This document shows positions 1 through 6,733 of a stretch of DNA of 10,143 nt, piece by piece. Within the stretch, counting starts at the first letter, position 1. Every line of letters starts with the position of its first letter. Under the pieces are notes generated by a model. That model was not told where the DNA came from and ran no database searches. It saw nothing but the letters and a program-made list of their open reading frames with translations. Origin of the DNA: CAYUXU01 sp964489695 (GTDB taxonomy: Bacteria; Bacillota_I; Bacilli_A; Erysipelotrichales; Erysipelotrichaceae). The translations under genes were made by a program, and so were the position numbers. The DNA is taken from the NCBI GenBank assembly GCA_964489695.1, contig CAZAZP010000029.1:1-10143 (forward strand). Reading direction: 5' to 3'.

Positions 1-527
1 TGTTAGAAGCTTTTAAAGAAGCGGATAATATTTTACGGCAAGGGGTCCAAACGATTACCGATTTAATTGCTGTACCGGCTATGATTAATCTTGATTTTGC
101 GGATGTACGAACCGTGATGGAAGGTCAAGGCACGGCCTTAATCGGCATTGGGATGGCTGAGGGTGAAAACCATGCGATTAAAGCCGCGGAACAAGCTATT
201 TCTTCGCCATTATTAGAAACTAGAATTACGGGCGCGAAAAATGCGATTGTTAACGTAACGGGCGGCACGAAGGTATCCATCTTAGATGCTAGTAAAGCCG
301 TTGAATTTGTCAGAGAAGCCGCGGGTGACGGCATTGATATCATCTTTGGAGTAGCCATTAATGAGGATTTAGCTGATGCAATTATCGTGACGGTCATTGC
401 GACCGGTTTTGATTTGCCAGCTGATCAAAAGATGGCTGAAACCAATGAAACACCGCCTCAGGTACCACTAATGGAAGAGGAAGAAGAAATTCCATCTTTT
501 ATTCCCAATTTTTTTAAACAACGTTAA
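1..527 (+). CDS. ftsZ: Cell-division protein FtsZ, C-terminal part (5' end outside window)
   Basis: FtsZ is the tubulin-like GTPase that polymerises into the cytokinetic ring at mid-cell. The reading frame is open from base 3, so the ATG at 81 is an internal methionine and not the start. The 174 visible codons begin in the long central helix (LEAFKEADNILRQGV). They continue through the T7 synergy loop NLDFADV (bases 87-107), whose acidic residues complete the GTPase site of the next subunit, and then the C-terminal subdomain (GIGMAEGEN, AISSPLLE, NVTGGT, IFGVAINE, VTVIATGF). After the core comes a very short linker rich in Pro and Glu, about 25 residues. The tail, IPSFIPNFFKQR, matches the position and IP.F pattern of the conserved peptide that binds FtsA, SepF or similar partners. 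The gene ends at TAA 525-527 just before a terminator. Identity is near certain; only the N-terminal GTP-binding half is missing, cut off by the window edge. Confidence 0.98.
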   Translation, partial: LEAFKEADNILRQGVQTITDLIAVPAMINLDFADVRTVMEGQGTALIGIGMAEGENHAIKAAEQAISSPLLETRITGAKNAIVNVTGGTKVSILDASKAVEFVREAAGDGIDIIFGVAINEDLADAIIVTVIATGFDLPADQKMAETNETPPQVPLMEEEEEIPSFIPNFFKQR

Positions 528-532
528 TTACT

Positions 533-560
533 AACAGCTGCTCGTCAGCTGTTTTATTTT
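533..560 (+). terminator. Rho-independent terminator after ftsZ
   Basis: AACAGCTG (533-540) pairs perfectly with CAGCTGTT (546-553) around a five-base loop. It is followed by TTATTTT, an imperfect T-tract. It sits 5 bases after the ftsZ stop codon, and the promoter of the next gene begins within its T-tract. Confidence 0.8.
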
Positions 561-587
561 GAGTTATCTGGGCTTTTATTGTATAAT
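559..587 (+). promoter_or_regulatory. Sigma-A-type promoter of pfp
   Basis: TTGAGT (559-564) is a 4-of-6 match to the -35 consensus and TATAAT (582-587) is a perfect -10 box, separated by 17 bases. Transcription should start near 594, giving a leader of about 24 bases that contains the ribosome binding site GAGGAGG (606-612). Confidence 0.8.
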
Positions 588-617
588 TAACAAGATAATA
601 AATTTGAGGAGGAAAAG

Positions 618-1826
618 ATGTCTAATTGTTTAGTAGCTCAATCAGGTGGACCAACATCGGTAATTAATGCGACGTTAGCTGGTGTGGTAAAAGCTAATCA
701 ACTTAATCCGATTTATGACACTGTTTATGGTGGTTTACACGGGATTGAAGGAATCTTAGAAGAAAAATTAGTGGATTTAACTGCGATGAGTGAACAAGAA
801 AATCTCATCTTACGACAAACACCTGCTAGTGCGTTAGGTAGTTGCAGGTATAAATTAAAAAGGGATAATATTGCTGATTATGAAAAACTATTTGCGATCT
901 TAGATAAATACGAGATTGAAACGATGTTTTATATTGGTGGTAATGATTCAATGGATACGGTTGCTTCTTTAGCTGTTTATGCGAAAGAGCATGGCATTAC
1001 TAAACACCGCTTTGTTGGTTGTCCGAAGACCGTCGATAATGATTTAATGGTCACCGATCATTGCCCGGGCTTTGGTAGTGCGGCTAAGTTTATCGCCACC
1101 ACTGCTTTACAAACGTGGTTAGATGTAAATGTCTATACTCGCCAAGAAGTGTTTATTTTAGAAACTATGGGTCGTGATGCTGGTTGGTTAGCGGCTTCCG
1201 CTTGTCTAAGTGGCATTGTTGATTTAGTGGTTTTACCTGAAGAAGTCTTCGATGAACAAGTTTTCTTAACAGAAGTAAAGCGCTTAATTGCGGAAAAGAA
1301 TAAATGCTATGTGGTTGTCTCTGAAGGGATTAAATATGCTGATGGAACTTATGTAGCTGCTGGTAAAGCGAAAAACGATGGTTTTGGTCACGCCGTTTTA
1401 GGTGGAGCCGGTCAAGCTATTAAAGAATTAATTTTAGATAATGGTGCTGCCAGCCGTTGTAAAGTCCAAGAATTGAGTACCGCACAACGTTGTCATGCTT
1501 CGGAACAATCTTTAGTTGATGTGACGGAATCGTTTAATCTGGGGATGTCAGCTCATATGCATAGTATGGATCCTAATTTCACTGGTCAAATGGTCGCCGT
1601 AGTCCGCAAAGACAGTGCCGAATATGATATTGACTTTATTACTACTGCTGCGGAAAATGTAGCAAATCACGTGAAAAATTTCCCTGAAGAATGGATCTTA
1701 CCAAATTATCGCGGGATTGCTCCGGCAGCGTTAGATTATATTCGGCCGTTAATTCAAGGCAGTCCAGCTCTTATATATGATGAAGCCGGCTTACCAGCCC
1801 ATGTTTCACCTTATTATTTAAAATAA
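618..1826 (+). CDS. pfp: Phosphofructokinase, probably pyrophosphate-dependent
   Basis: This cytoplasmic enzyme phosphorylates fructose 6-phosphate to fructose 1,6-bisphosphate, the committing step of glycolysis. Phosphofructokinase signatures appear in order: GGPT at residues 10-13 (phosphoryl-donor loop), GGNDS at 107-111, PKTVDND at 136-142 with the catalytic Asp at 140, and METMGRD-like ETMGRDAGW at 182-190 (sugar-phosphate site). Two positions separate ATP from PPi enzymes: the second residue after GG (Asp110 here, Gly in E. coli PfkA) and the residue after the Pro of P.T.DND (Lys137 here, Gly in PfkA). Both are the PPi type here. The length of 402 residues also suits the PPi or plant-like class better than the roughly 320 residues of bacterial ATP enzymes. 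ATG 618 follows GAGGAGG by 5 bases. The gene has its own promoter and is probably monocistronic. PPi dependence is inferred from these residues, not shown; PPi-PFK activity is known in Acholeplasma. Confidence 0.93.
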   Translation: MSNCLVAQSGGPTSVINATLAGVVKANQLNPIYDTVYGGLHGIEGILEEKLVDLTAMSEQENLILRQTPASALGSCRYKLKRDNIADYEKLFAILDKYEIETMFYIGGNDSMDTVASLAVYAKEHGITKHRFVGCPKTVDNDLMVTDHCPGFGSAAKFIATTALQTWLDVNVYTRQEVFILETMGRDAGWLAASACLSGIVDLVVLPEEVFDEQVFLTEVKRLIAEKNKCYVVVSEGIKYADGTYVAAGKAKNDGFGHAVLGGAGQAIKELILDNGAASRCKVQELSTAQRCHASEQSLVDVTESFNLGMSAHMHSMDPNFTGQMVAVVRKDSAEYDIDFITTAAENVANHVKNFPEEWILPNYRGIAPAALDYIRPLIQGSPALIYDEAGLPAHVSPYYLK

Positions 1827-1841
1827 TGTAAACTTTACATT
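1825..1841 (+). repeat. Perfect palindrome 1, AATGTAAA-C-TTTACATT (candidate operator)
   Basis: This is a 17-base perfect inverted repeat with 8-base arms around one central base. It overlaps the pfp stop codon (TAA 1824-1826). There is no T-run after it, so it does not look like a terminator. The same half-site recurs in a second palindrome at 1858-1875. A pair of identical dyads upstream of a strong promoter suggests binding by a dimeric transcription factor. The factor cannot be named from this sequence. Confidence 0.6.
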
Positions 1842-1857
1842 TCATCTACTGTATACA

Positions 1858-1875
1858 TTTACATTTCAATGTAAA
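1858..1875 (+). repeat. Perfect palindrome 2, TTTACATT-TC-AATGTAAA (candidate operator)
   Basis: This is an 18-base perfect inverted repeat made of the same 8-base half-sites as the palindrome at 1825-1841, in the reverse order. The dyad centres are about 33 bases apart. It ends 25 bases upstream of the -35 box of the opp promoter, placing its centre near -70 relative to the predicted start. That position would suit an activator or a cooperative, looping repressor. Confidence 0.6.
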
Positions 1876-1900
1876 AATGTGATGGATTTGTGAAAATTAG

Positions 1901-1929
1901 TTGACACTTACTTAATATCTCTATATAAT
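1901..1929 (+). promoter_or_regulatory. Perfect-consensus sigma-A promoter of the opp operon
   Basis: TTGACA (1901-1906) and TATAAT (1924-1929) both match the consensus exactly, with the optimal 17-base spacing. The predicted transcription start is around 1935-1937. The last bases of the -10 box (AAT) form the outer end of the inverted repeat at 1927-1957, so promoter and hairpin share sequence. Such a strong core promoter, with palindromes both upstream and overlapping the start site, suggests an abundant transcript that needs active control. Confidence 0.88.
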
Positions 1930-1962
1930 GAACACAACAGTTAAAACTGTGTTCATTTTTTT
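1927..1962 (+). terminator. Hairpin plus T-run overlapping the opp promoter (terminator of upstream transcripts and/or operator)
   Basis: AATGAACACA (1927-1936) is perfectly complementary to TGTGTTCATT (1948-1957), and T1956-T1962 form a run of seven. The middle contains a second perfect dyad, ACAGTT-AA-AACTGT (1937-1950). RNA reading through from pfp would carry the full hairpin and U-run, the form of an intrinsic terminator, and pfp has no other obvious one. RNA started at the opp promoter begins near 1936 and would lack the left arm. Alternatively, the dyad is an operator covering the -10 box and start site. Confidence 0.6.
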
Positions 1963-1981
1963 ATTATAAAGGAGGGAAAAA

Positions 1982-3769
1982 GTGAAAAAGATTTTATCTT
2001 TACTCGCTGTGATGTTATTCGCTGTTTCTTTATCCGCCTGTCAAAAAGATGTTAAGCCACATGGTACATTAGTGGTTGGTACACCTAAATTGACGGGTGA
2101 CTGGATTTCAGGTTTTGGAAATAGTTCGTATGACAACTCAGTTCGGACGATGCTTTGGGACTTAGCTACCTATAGCACAACGCCAGGTGGAGAATTCATT
2201 CTTAATAAGACTGTTGTTAAGAAAGAAACTACTGCACTTGATGAAGCAGGTAATAAGACTTATACCTTTGAACTACAAAAGAATATGAAGTGGTCTGATG
2301 GTGAAGCTGTTACTGCTAAAGACTATGTATTCGGTATGTTATTTGCTGCATCAGATGCCTGGAAAAAAGCTGGCGCTACTGATTCATCAGGTGACACGCT
2401 AATTGGTTATGAAGCTTATCATAAGGGTACAGAAGCTTCCTTTGCAGGGATTAAGTTAATTGATGATTATACTTTCTCAGTTACGATCGATGCAGAAGAA
2501 CTTCCATATTTCTATGAAGTAGCTTATGCTACAGTTGCTCCATCTCCAATGCATGTTTGGGCACCCGATGTAACGATTGGTGAAGATGGTTCTAGCCTAG
2601 TTGGTGATGTAGCGGCTGCTGCAACAGAAGTATCGACTACTGAACGTTTTGCTCCAACGGTAGTTTCTGGCCCATTCAAATTTGTGTCATTTGAAGATGA
2701 CGCTGTCACTTTAGAAGTAAACGAACATTATCCAGGTGACTATCGTGGTGAAAAATCGAAACTAGAAAAAGTGATCGTTAAGTATATTAACCAAACGCTC
2801 GATGTAGATATGGTCATTTCTGGCGATGTTGATTTAGTTGCTGGTGTGGTTGAAGGTGCCAAGATTGAAAAAGCTAAAGCATCTGATTCAGCTGGCACAG
2901 TATCTTATAAACGCAATGGTTACGGCATGATCGCATTTGCGAATGCCTTTGGTCCAACTAAATTAATTGAAGTACGTAAAGCTATTGCTTATCTTGTTGA
3001 CCGTAACGTTTTCTTACAACAAATTCTTGGTGGTTATGGTGCTTTAGTTGATGGTGAATATGGACTAAGTCAATGGATGTATGCTACGCAAAAAGATGCG
3101 GTAGAAGAAAAACTTGAACATTATGTGTTTAACGTTGAAAAAGCTAATGAATTATTAGATCAAACGCCTTATAAATATGAAGCTGATGGAAAAACTCCAT
3201 TTGATGCTGATAAAGCTAAAGAAGGTTACTGGCGTTATGATGAAAATGGTGTTAAGTTAACAATTCGTCACTTAGGTACGATTGAGAATGAAATCACTGA
3301 CTTAATCAGTACTGAACTACCTAAAGGTATGAACCGGGCTGGTATCGAATTTAAAGTTGATTGGTTAGACTTTGATGCACTACTAGCAAACTACTACTAT
3401 GGTTATGAGTTAGAAGACAAACAAGTTTATCATTCATTTAACTTAGCAACTGGCTTTTCTGAAGTTTATGACCCATATTATGGTTCATATCACTCAGATT
3501 TCTTAGGCACTTGGATTAACTCTACTCAAACTAGCGATGCAGAACTTGATGCTTTAATTGTTAAGATGCGCGAACTTGATCCATCACAAAAAGCTGAATA
3601 CGCTGCTGCTTGGTTAGATTACCAAGTACGTTGGAACGAAATCTTACCAGTTCTTCCAATCTATTCAAATGAATACTTTGATATTTATAATGCTCGCGTT
3701 AAGGGTCTAGCTACTACACCTACCTATCAATGGGCAAGAGCAATCTTAGACGTCACAGTTTCTGATTAG
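1982..3769 (+). CDS. oppA: Oligopeptide ABC transporter, substrate-binding lipoprotein OppA
   Basis: This extracellular, lipid-anchored protein binds peptides and delivers them to the OppBC channel (solute-binding family 5). The N-terminus has MKK, a hydrophobic stretch at residues 4-17 and the lipobox LSAC, so cleavage and lipidation are expected at Cys20. The family hallmark YTFELQKNMKWSDG (94-107) followed by AVTAKDYVFGM is clear. VSGPFKF (228-234), VRKAIAYLVDR (331-341) and the C-terminal LPVLPIYSNEYF (555-566) are also typical. The length of 595 residues is normal to slightly long for OppA. The start is GTG 1982, chosen because GGAGG (1971-1975) lies 6 bases upstream and because it begins the signal peptide. 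A second in-frame TAG directly follows the TAG stop. It is first in the operon, right after a perfect promoter, and separated from oppB by a stable hairpin, an arrangement that typically gives excess binding protein. The ligand is inferred; dipeptide or nickel variants of the family cannot be excluded. Confidence 0.95.
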   Translation: MKKILSLLAVMLFAVSLSACQKDVKPHGTLVVGTPKLTGDWISGFGNSSYDNSVRTMLWDLATYSTTPGGEFILNKTVVKKETTALDEAGNKTYTFELQKNMKWSDGEAVTAKDYVFGMLFAASDAWKKAGATDSSGDTLIGYEAYHKGTEASFAGIKLIDDYTFSVTIDAEELPYFYEVAYATVAPSPMHVWAPDVTIGEDGSSLVGDVAAAATEVSTTERFAPTVVSGPFKFVSFEDDAVTLEVNEHYPGDYRGEKSKLEKVIVKYINQTLDVDMVISGDVDLVAGVVEGAKIEKAKASDSAGTVSYKRNGYGMIAFANAFGPTKLIEVRKAIAYLVDRNVFLQQILGGYGALVDGEYGLSQWMYATQKDAVEEKLEHYVFNVEKANELLDQTPYKYEADGKTPFDADKAKEGYWRYDENGVKLTIRHLGTIENEITDLISTELPKGMNRAGIEFKVDWLDFDALLANYYYGYELEDKQVYHSFNLATGFSEVYDPYYGSYHSDFLGTWINSTQTSDAELDALIVKMRELDPSQKAEYAAAWLDYQVRWNEILPVLPIYSNEYFDIYNARVKGLATTPTYQWARAILDVTVSD

Positions 3770-3804
3770 TAGTAAATTCGCTTAAGTATTGTCTAGTATA
3801 TGTT

Positions 3805-3842
3805 AATTAAAGGGAATAGCTAAGCTATTTCCCTTTAATTTT
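3805..3842 (+). terminator. Strong intercistronic stem-loop between oppA and oppB
   Basis: The left arm (3805-3820, ending AAAGGGAATAGC) pairs with the right arm (3824-3840, GCTATTTCCCTTT...) over about 16 pairs, with one bulged T and a TAA loop. Only four T residues follow. It is thus probably a leaky terminator or an mRNA 3'-end stabiliser that lets oppA exceed the downstream permease genes, rather than a complete stop. The oppB ribosome binding site AAGGAG (3847-3852) follows directly. Confidence 0.75.
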
Positions 3843-3857
3843 CTATAAGGAGCCGCT

Positions 3858-4829
3858 ATGTTAAAATTTCTGATTCGAAGATTCTTATCACTCATACCTG
3901 TTATTTTTATGATTTCTTTAATGTTGTTTGGCATGTTTAAAATGATGCCAGGTGATCCAGTGTTATACATGTTACCACCCGGATTAAAAACAGTCGAACA
4001 ACGCCAAGAAGCCTATGATAATATTAGTCAACGTTTAGGTTTAGATAAATCTATCCCAGAACAATATGTAGCTTGGATGAAAAATTTAGCTACAGGTGAT
4101 TTGGGAACTTCTAATGCTTATAATAAAGATGTTAAAGACGTTATTGCTCGTCCTTTACGTAATTCGATGTATTTAAATATTGCTTCGTTAATCTTAGCGT
4201 TTGCGATATCTATACCAGTAGGAATCAAATCCGCTGTTAAACAACACTCTTTCTTTGATTCCTTTTGGCAAGTATTTACTCTAATTGGCTTATCAGTGCC
4301 AGTATTTTTTATTGGCTTAGTTTTGATTTATTTGTTAGCATTTCAGCTCAAGATTTTCCCTGCTGGCGGGTCACCAATGAGTACCGCTACTGGTCTTGCG
4401 GGATTTTTGTCTTGGAGCCGGTATTTAGTTTTACCAGTATTAACGCTAACTTTTGGTAGTTTAGCCGGATTAGTTAGATATGTGCGGAATGCCATGATTG
4501 ATGTTATTAATAAAGATTACATTCGAACTGCTCGTTCAAAAGGATTAAGTGAGAAAGTTATTATTTATTCGCATGCTTTCCGAAATGCCCTAATTCCAGT
4601 GGTCACTTTAGTGGCTGGATCTTTAGTTGGTATTTTTGGCGGATCAGCGATTACTGAAACTATTTTTGCTTATAATGGGATTGGTTATTTATTAATCTCT
4701 TCGTTAAATAACCGTGATTTGATGGTTATTTTAGCGATGAATATGTTTTATGCCGTGTTATCGTTAGTCGCCAATATTTTAATGGATATTGGTTATGCGT
4801 TGGTTGATCCACGCGTGAAGTTAAATTAG
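3858..4829 (+). CDS. oppB: Oligopeptide ABC transporter, permease OppB
   Basis: OppB is one of the two membrane halves of the peptide importer. It has the standard DppB/OppB form at 323 residues. A first membrane span (about 9-29) is followed by MPGDP (30-34) and an extracellular segment with GDLGTS (80-85). Further spans lie at about 104-124, 138-162, 190-209, 247-268 and 290-314. The cytoplasmic EAA coupling loop, which contacts an ATPase subunit, is DYIRTARSKGLSEK...FRNAL (220-245) with the invariant Gly229. The ending DPRVKLN is typical. ATG 3858 lies 5 bases after AAGGAG. The stop TAG (4827-4829) overlaps the ribosome binding site of oppC, so the two are probably translationally coupled. 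Unlike OppC, it carries no insertion. Confidence 0.96.
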   Translation: MLKFLIRRFLSLIPVIFMISLMLFGMFKMMPGDPVLYMLPPGLKTVEQRQEAYDNISQRLGLDKSIPEQYVAWMKNLATGDLGTSNAYNKDVKDVIARPLRNSMYLNIASLILAFAISIPVGIKSAVKQHSFFDSFWQVFTLIGLSVPVFFIGLVLIYLLAFQLKIFPAGGSPMSTATGLAGFLSWSRYLVLPVLTLTFGSLAGLVRYVRNAMIDVINKDYIRTARSKGLSEKVIIYSHAFRNALIPVVTLVAGSLVGIFGGSAITETIFAYNGIGYLLISSLNNRDLMVILAMNMFYAVLSLVANILMDIGYALVDPRVKLN

Positions 4830-4838
4830 GAGGTCGAC

Positions 4839-6722
4839 ATGTCAAAGGAAAAAGGCCGTGGAAAATTATTTGCTAGTTTAGCTTCATTTGGTAATACGAT
4901 TAAAAGATTATTTGTCTTTGGCCGTAAAAAATCTCAATTAAGTTTGTTAGAAGAAGAAGCGATAATGAGTCCAACCCGGACCATTGTTCGTAATTTCTTT
5001 TCCAATAAATTAGCGATTATTGGCTTAGTCGGCTTTATCGCGATTATGTTATTTACGTTTGGCGGTTCAGCTTTAAATCCGGTGGATTTATATGATACTA
5101 GTCTTGTCTTACAAAACGTTAAACCCGGTAAAGGTTATTTAAATGTCCCGAAAAAACTTCAACAAGAAGGTATTAAAGACATGTCTACCGGTATCACTTT
5201 CTCGGTGGCGTTAAGTAATGAGGGTAATCTGTATGTTTGGGGAGTTGATGTGCGGGGTGTTTTATCGATTCCGAAAGAAATTCAACATGAAAACATCGTC
5301 AAGGTCGCAGCTGGTGACCGTCATATTATTGTTTTAACAGGCGGGGGAAAGATCTATGGTTGGGGTTATAATAACTTTGATCAAACGAGTCTACCTTTTG
5401 AGTATCAAGGTCTTTTGATGTTAGAAAATGTGGTTGATATCAAAGCTGGCGATTTATATTCTGTTATCGTGACTGATGCCGGGAAGATGTATGTTTGGGG
5501 GGCAGTCTTAGCAAATCGCTTAGATGTTATCCCAAGTCGGTACCAAGGTAATATTAAAGAAGTAAAAACTACTTCTTATAACGTTTTATTATTGTTAAAT
5601 GATAATACAATTGGTATCACGGGACCAGGTAACAATGCCATTAGTAAAATCCCAGAATATTTAACCGATGGCTCTGTTCACGTTGACCAGATTGCGATTG
5701 CGATGGCAAATGGGGCCGCGATTGATGATCAAGGTTTTGTTTATGCCTGGGGTGATAACCAATTTAAATTAAATCAAGTACCGGAAGAATTAGCCTCTTT
5801 AGCTAACCCGAATGGAGTTAAAGCTAAAGCAATTGCTTCAGGACGTGGCCATTTCGTAGTGTTAGATGTGGACGGCAAGCTACATGCTTGGGGCACTAAT
5901 CGTTATAATCAATCAACTTTACCTAAAGGTGCGGAAAATGAAATCTTTGAATACATTTCAGCAGGTTTTAATCAATCTTTCGCAGTAACCAAAGAAGGTA
6001 AAGTATATAGTTGGGGTAATAATGGCTTTATTTGGGGAACAGATGATTATGGTCGGGATATCTTTATTCGCCTGATGCATGGTGGTCGCGTTACAATGTT
6101 AGTTGGTGCCATCGCAGTTGTTATTTCCACTGTTTTAGGAGTACTAGTTGGTTTAATTTCTGGCTTTTATGGTGGTTGGATTGATAATGCCTTAATGCGG
6201 TTTGCGGAAATTATTAACTCATTTCCATTTTTACCATTAGCGGTAACATTATCGTCCTTTATGGCCGAATATTTAAACCAGACGCAAAGAATTGGGATGA
6301 TCATGATTATCTTAGGGGTCATTTCTTGGCCAGGCTTAGCACGTTTAGTGCGCGGACAAATCTTAGCAGAAAGAGAGAAAGATTTTGTTTTAGCCGCTCA
6401 AGCTTTAGGAATTCGGCCCAATAAAGTAATTTTCCGACATATTTTACCTAACGTAATCAATGTCATTATTGTTAGTATGACACTTGATTATGCTGGTAGT
6501 TTATTAACCGAAGCTGGTTTATCGTTTTTAGGCTTTGGTGTTGTACCACCGAGTCCATCTTGGGGTAATATGCTAACTGGTGCACAAAAATCACAAGTAA
6601 TTCAAATGTACTGGTGGCGTTGGGTCATTCCAGCCTTAGCGGTTTTATTAGCAGCGTTAAGTATCAACTTAATTGGTGATGGTTTACGTGAAGCAATGGA
6701 TCCTAAGACCAATGAAAAGTAG
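4839..6722 (+). CDS. oppC: Oligopeptide ABC permease OppC with an inserted seven-repeat RCC1-like beta-propeller
   Basis: This is the second membrane half of the importer, 627 residues against roughly 300 for normal OppC. The N-terminus (1-56) and membrane span 1 (about 57-76, after NKLAI) are ordinary OppC. A block of about 300 residues (95-395) follows with seven RCC1-type repeats, six ending in the YxWG motif (W134, 175, 220, 304, 351, 392). The permease then resumes directly at WGTDDYGRD (399-407), with spans near 418-440, 455-475, 485-504, 538-560 and 594-615. The EAA loop is around AEREKDFVLAAQALG (510-524). Because the span 1 to span 2 loop of OppC is extracellular, the propeller should sit outside the cell where OppA docks. 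The frame is uninterrupted, with intact permease motifs on both sides, so this is an insertion rather than two merged genes. ATG 4839 follows TAGGAGG by 5 bases. The transporter assignment is near certain; the role of the propeller is unknown. Confidence 0.93.
   Translation: MSKEKGRGKLFASLASFGNTIKRLFVFGRKKSQLSLLEEEAIMSPTRTIVRNFFSNKLAIIGLVGFIAIMLFTFGGSALNPVDLYDTSLVLQNVKPGKGYLNVPKKLQQEGIKDMSTGITFSVALSNEGNLYVWGVDVRGVLSIPKEIQHENIVKVAAGDRHIIVLTGGGKIYGWGYNNFDQTSLPFEYQGLLMLENVVDIKAGDLYSVIVTDAGKMYVWGAVLANRLDVIPSRYQGNIKEVKTTSYNVLLLLNDNTIGITGPGNNAISKIPEYLTDGSVHVDQIAIAMANGAAIDDQGFVYAWGDNQFKLNQVPEELASLANPNGVKAKAIASGRGHFVVLDVDGKLHAWGTNRYNQSTLPKGAENEIFEYISAGFNQSFAVTKEGKVYSWGNNGFIWGTDDYGRDIFIRLMHGGRVTMLVGAIAVVISTVLGVLVGLISGFYGGWIDNALMRFAEIINSFPFLPLAVTLSSFMAEYLNQTQRIGMIMIILGVISWPGLARLVRGQILAEREKDFVLAAQALGIRPNKVIFRHILPNVINVIIVSMTLDYAGSLLTEAGLSFLGFGVVPPSPSWGNMLTGAQKSQVIQMYWWRWVIPALAVLLAALSINLIGDGLREAMDPKTNEK
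5121..6023 (+). repeat. RCC1-like repeat block (7 repeats) inside oppC
   Basis: The protein repeats begin at residues 111, 153, 198, 239, 280, 327 and 371 (bases 5169, 5295, 5430, 5553, 5676, 5817 and 5949) and are about 41-47 residues each. The shared pattern is I..(I/V).aG...(S/H)..(V/L)....GK(V/M/I)Y.WG.n......(I/L/V)P. Repeat 4 is degenerate, with ITG in place of the WG motif. The last repeat stops just after SWGNNG. The segment before repeat 1 (about 99-110, YLNVPKKL) resembles the missing end of a repeat, so the first and last parts could close one blade together, as in circular propellers. The underlying DNA repeats have diverged, which points to an old insertion rather than a recent tandem duplication. 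Confidence 0.85.
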
Positions 6723-6733
6723 AGGTAAAGTTT

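Noticed and set aside
81..83. ATG 81 as the start of a complete small gene
   Set aside because: The frame is open to the window edge and the upstream residues are FtsZ sequence, so this is an internal methionine.
1825..1875. The twin palindromes as terminators of pfp
   Set aside because: Neither is followed by a T-run, the loops are only one or two bases, and the arms are AT-rich; repeated half-sites fit protein binding better.
2524..2709. Minus-strand open frame inside oppA, and similar ones at 125-397, 8389-8574, 9118-9309 and 9189-9410
   Set aside because: They lie opposite clearly coding genes (or their ends), lack ribosome binding sites and show no recognisable protein features.
5121..6023. 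The RCC1-like block as a separate gene, frameshift product or eukaryotic contamination
   Set aside because: One uninterrupted frame joins typical OppC sequence on both sides, codon use looks like the neighbours, and the operon order and ribosome binding sites are intact.
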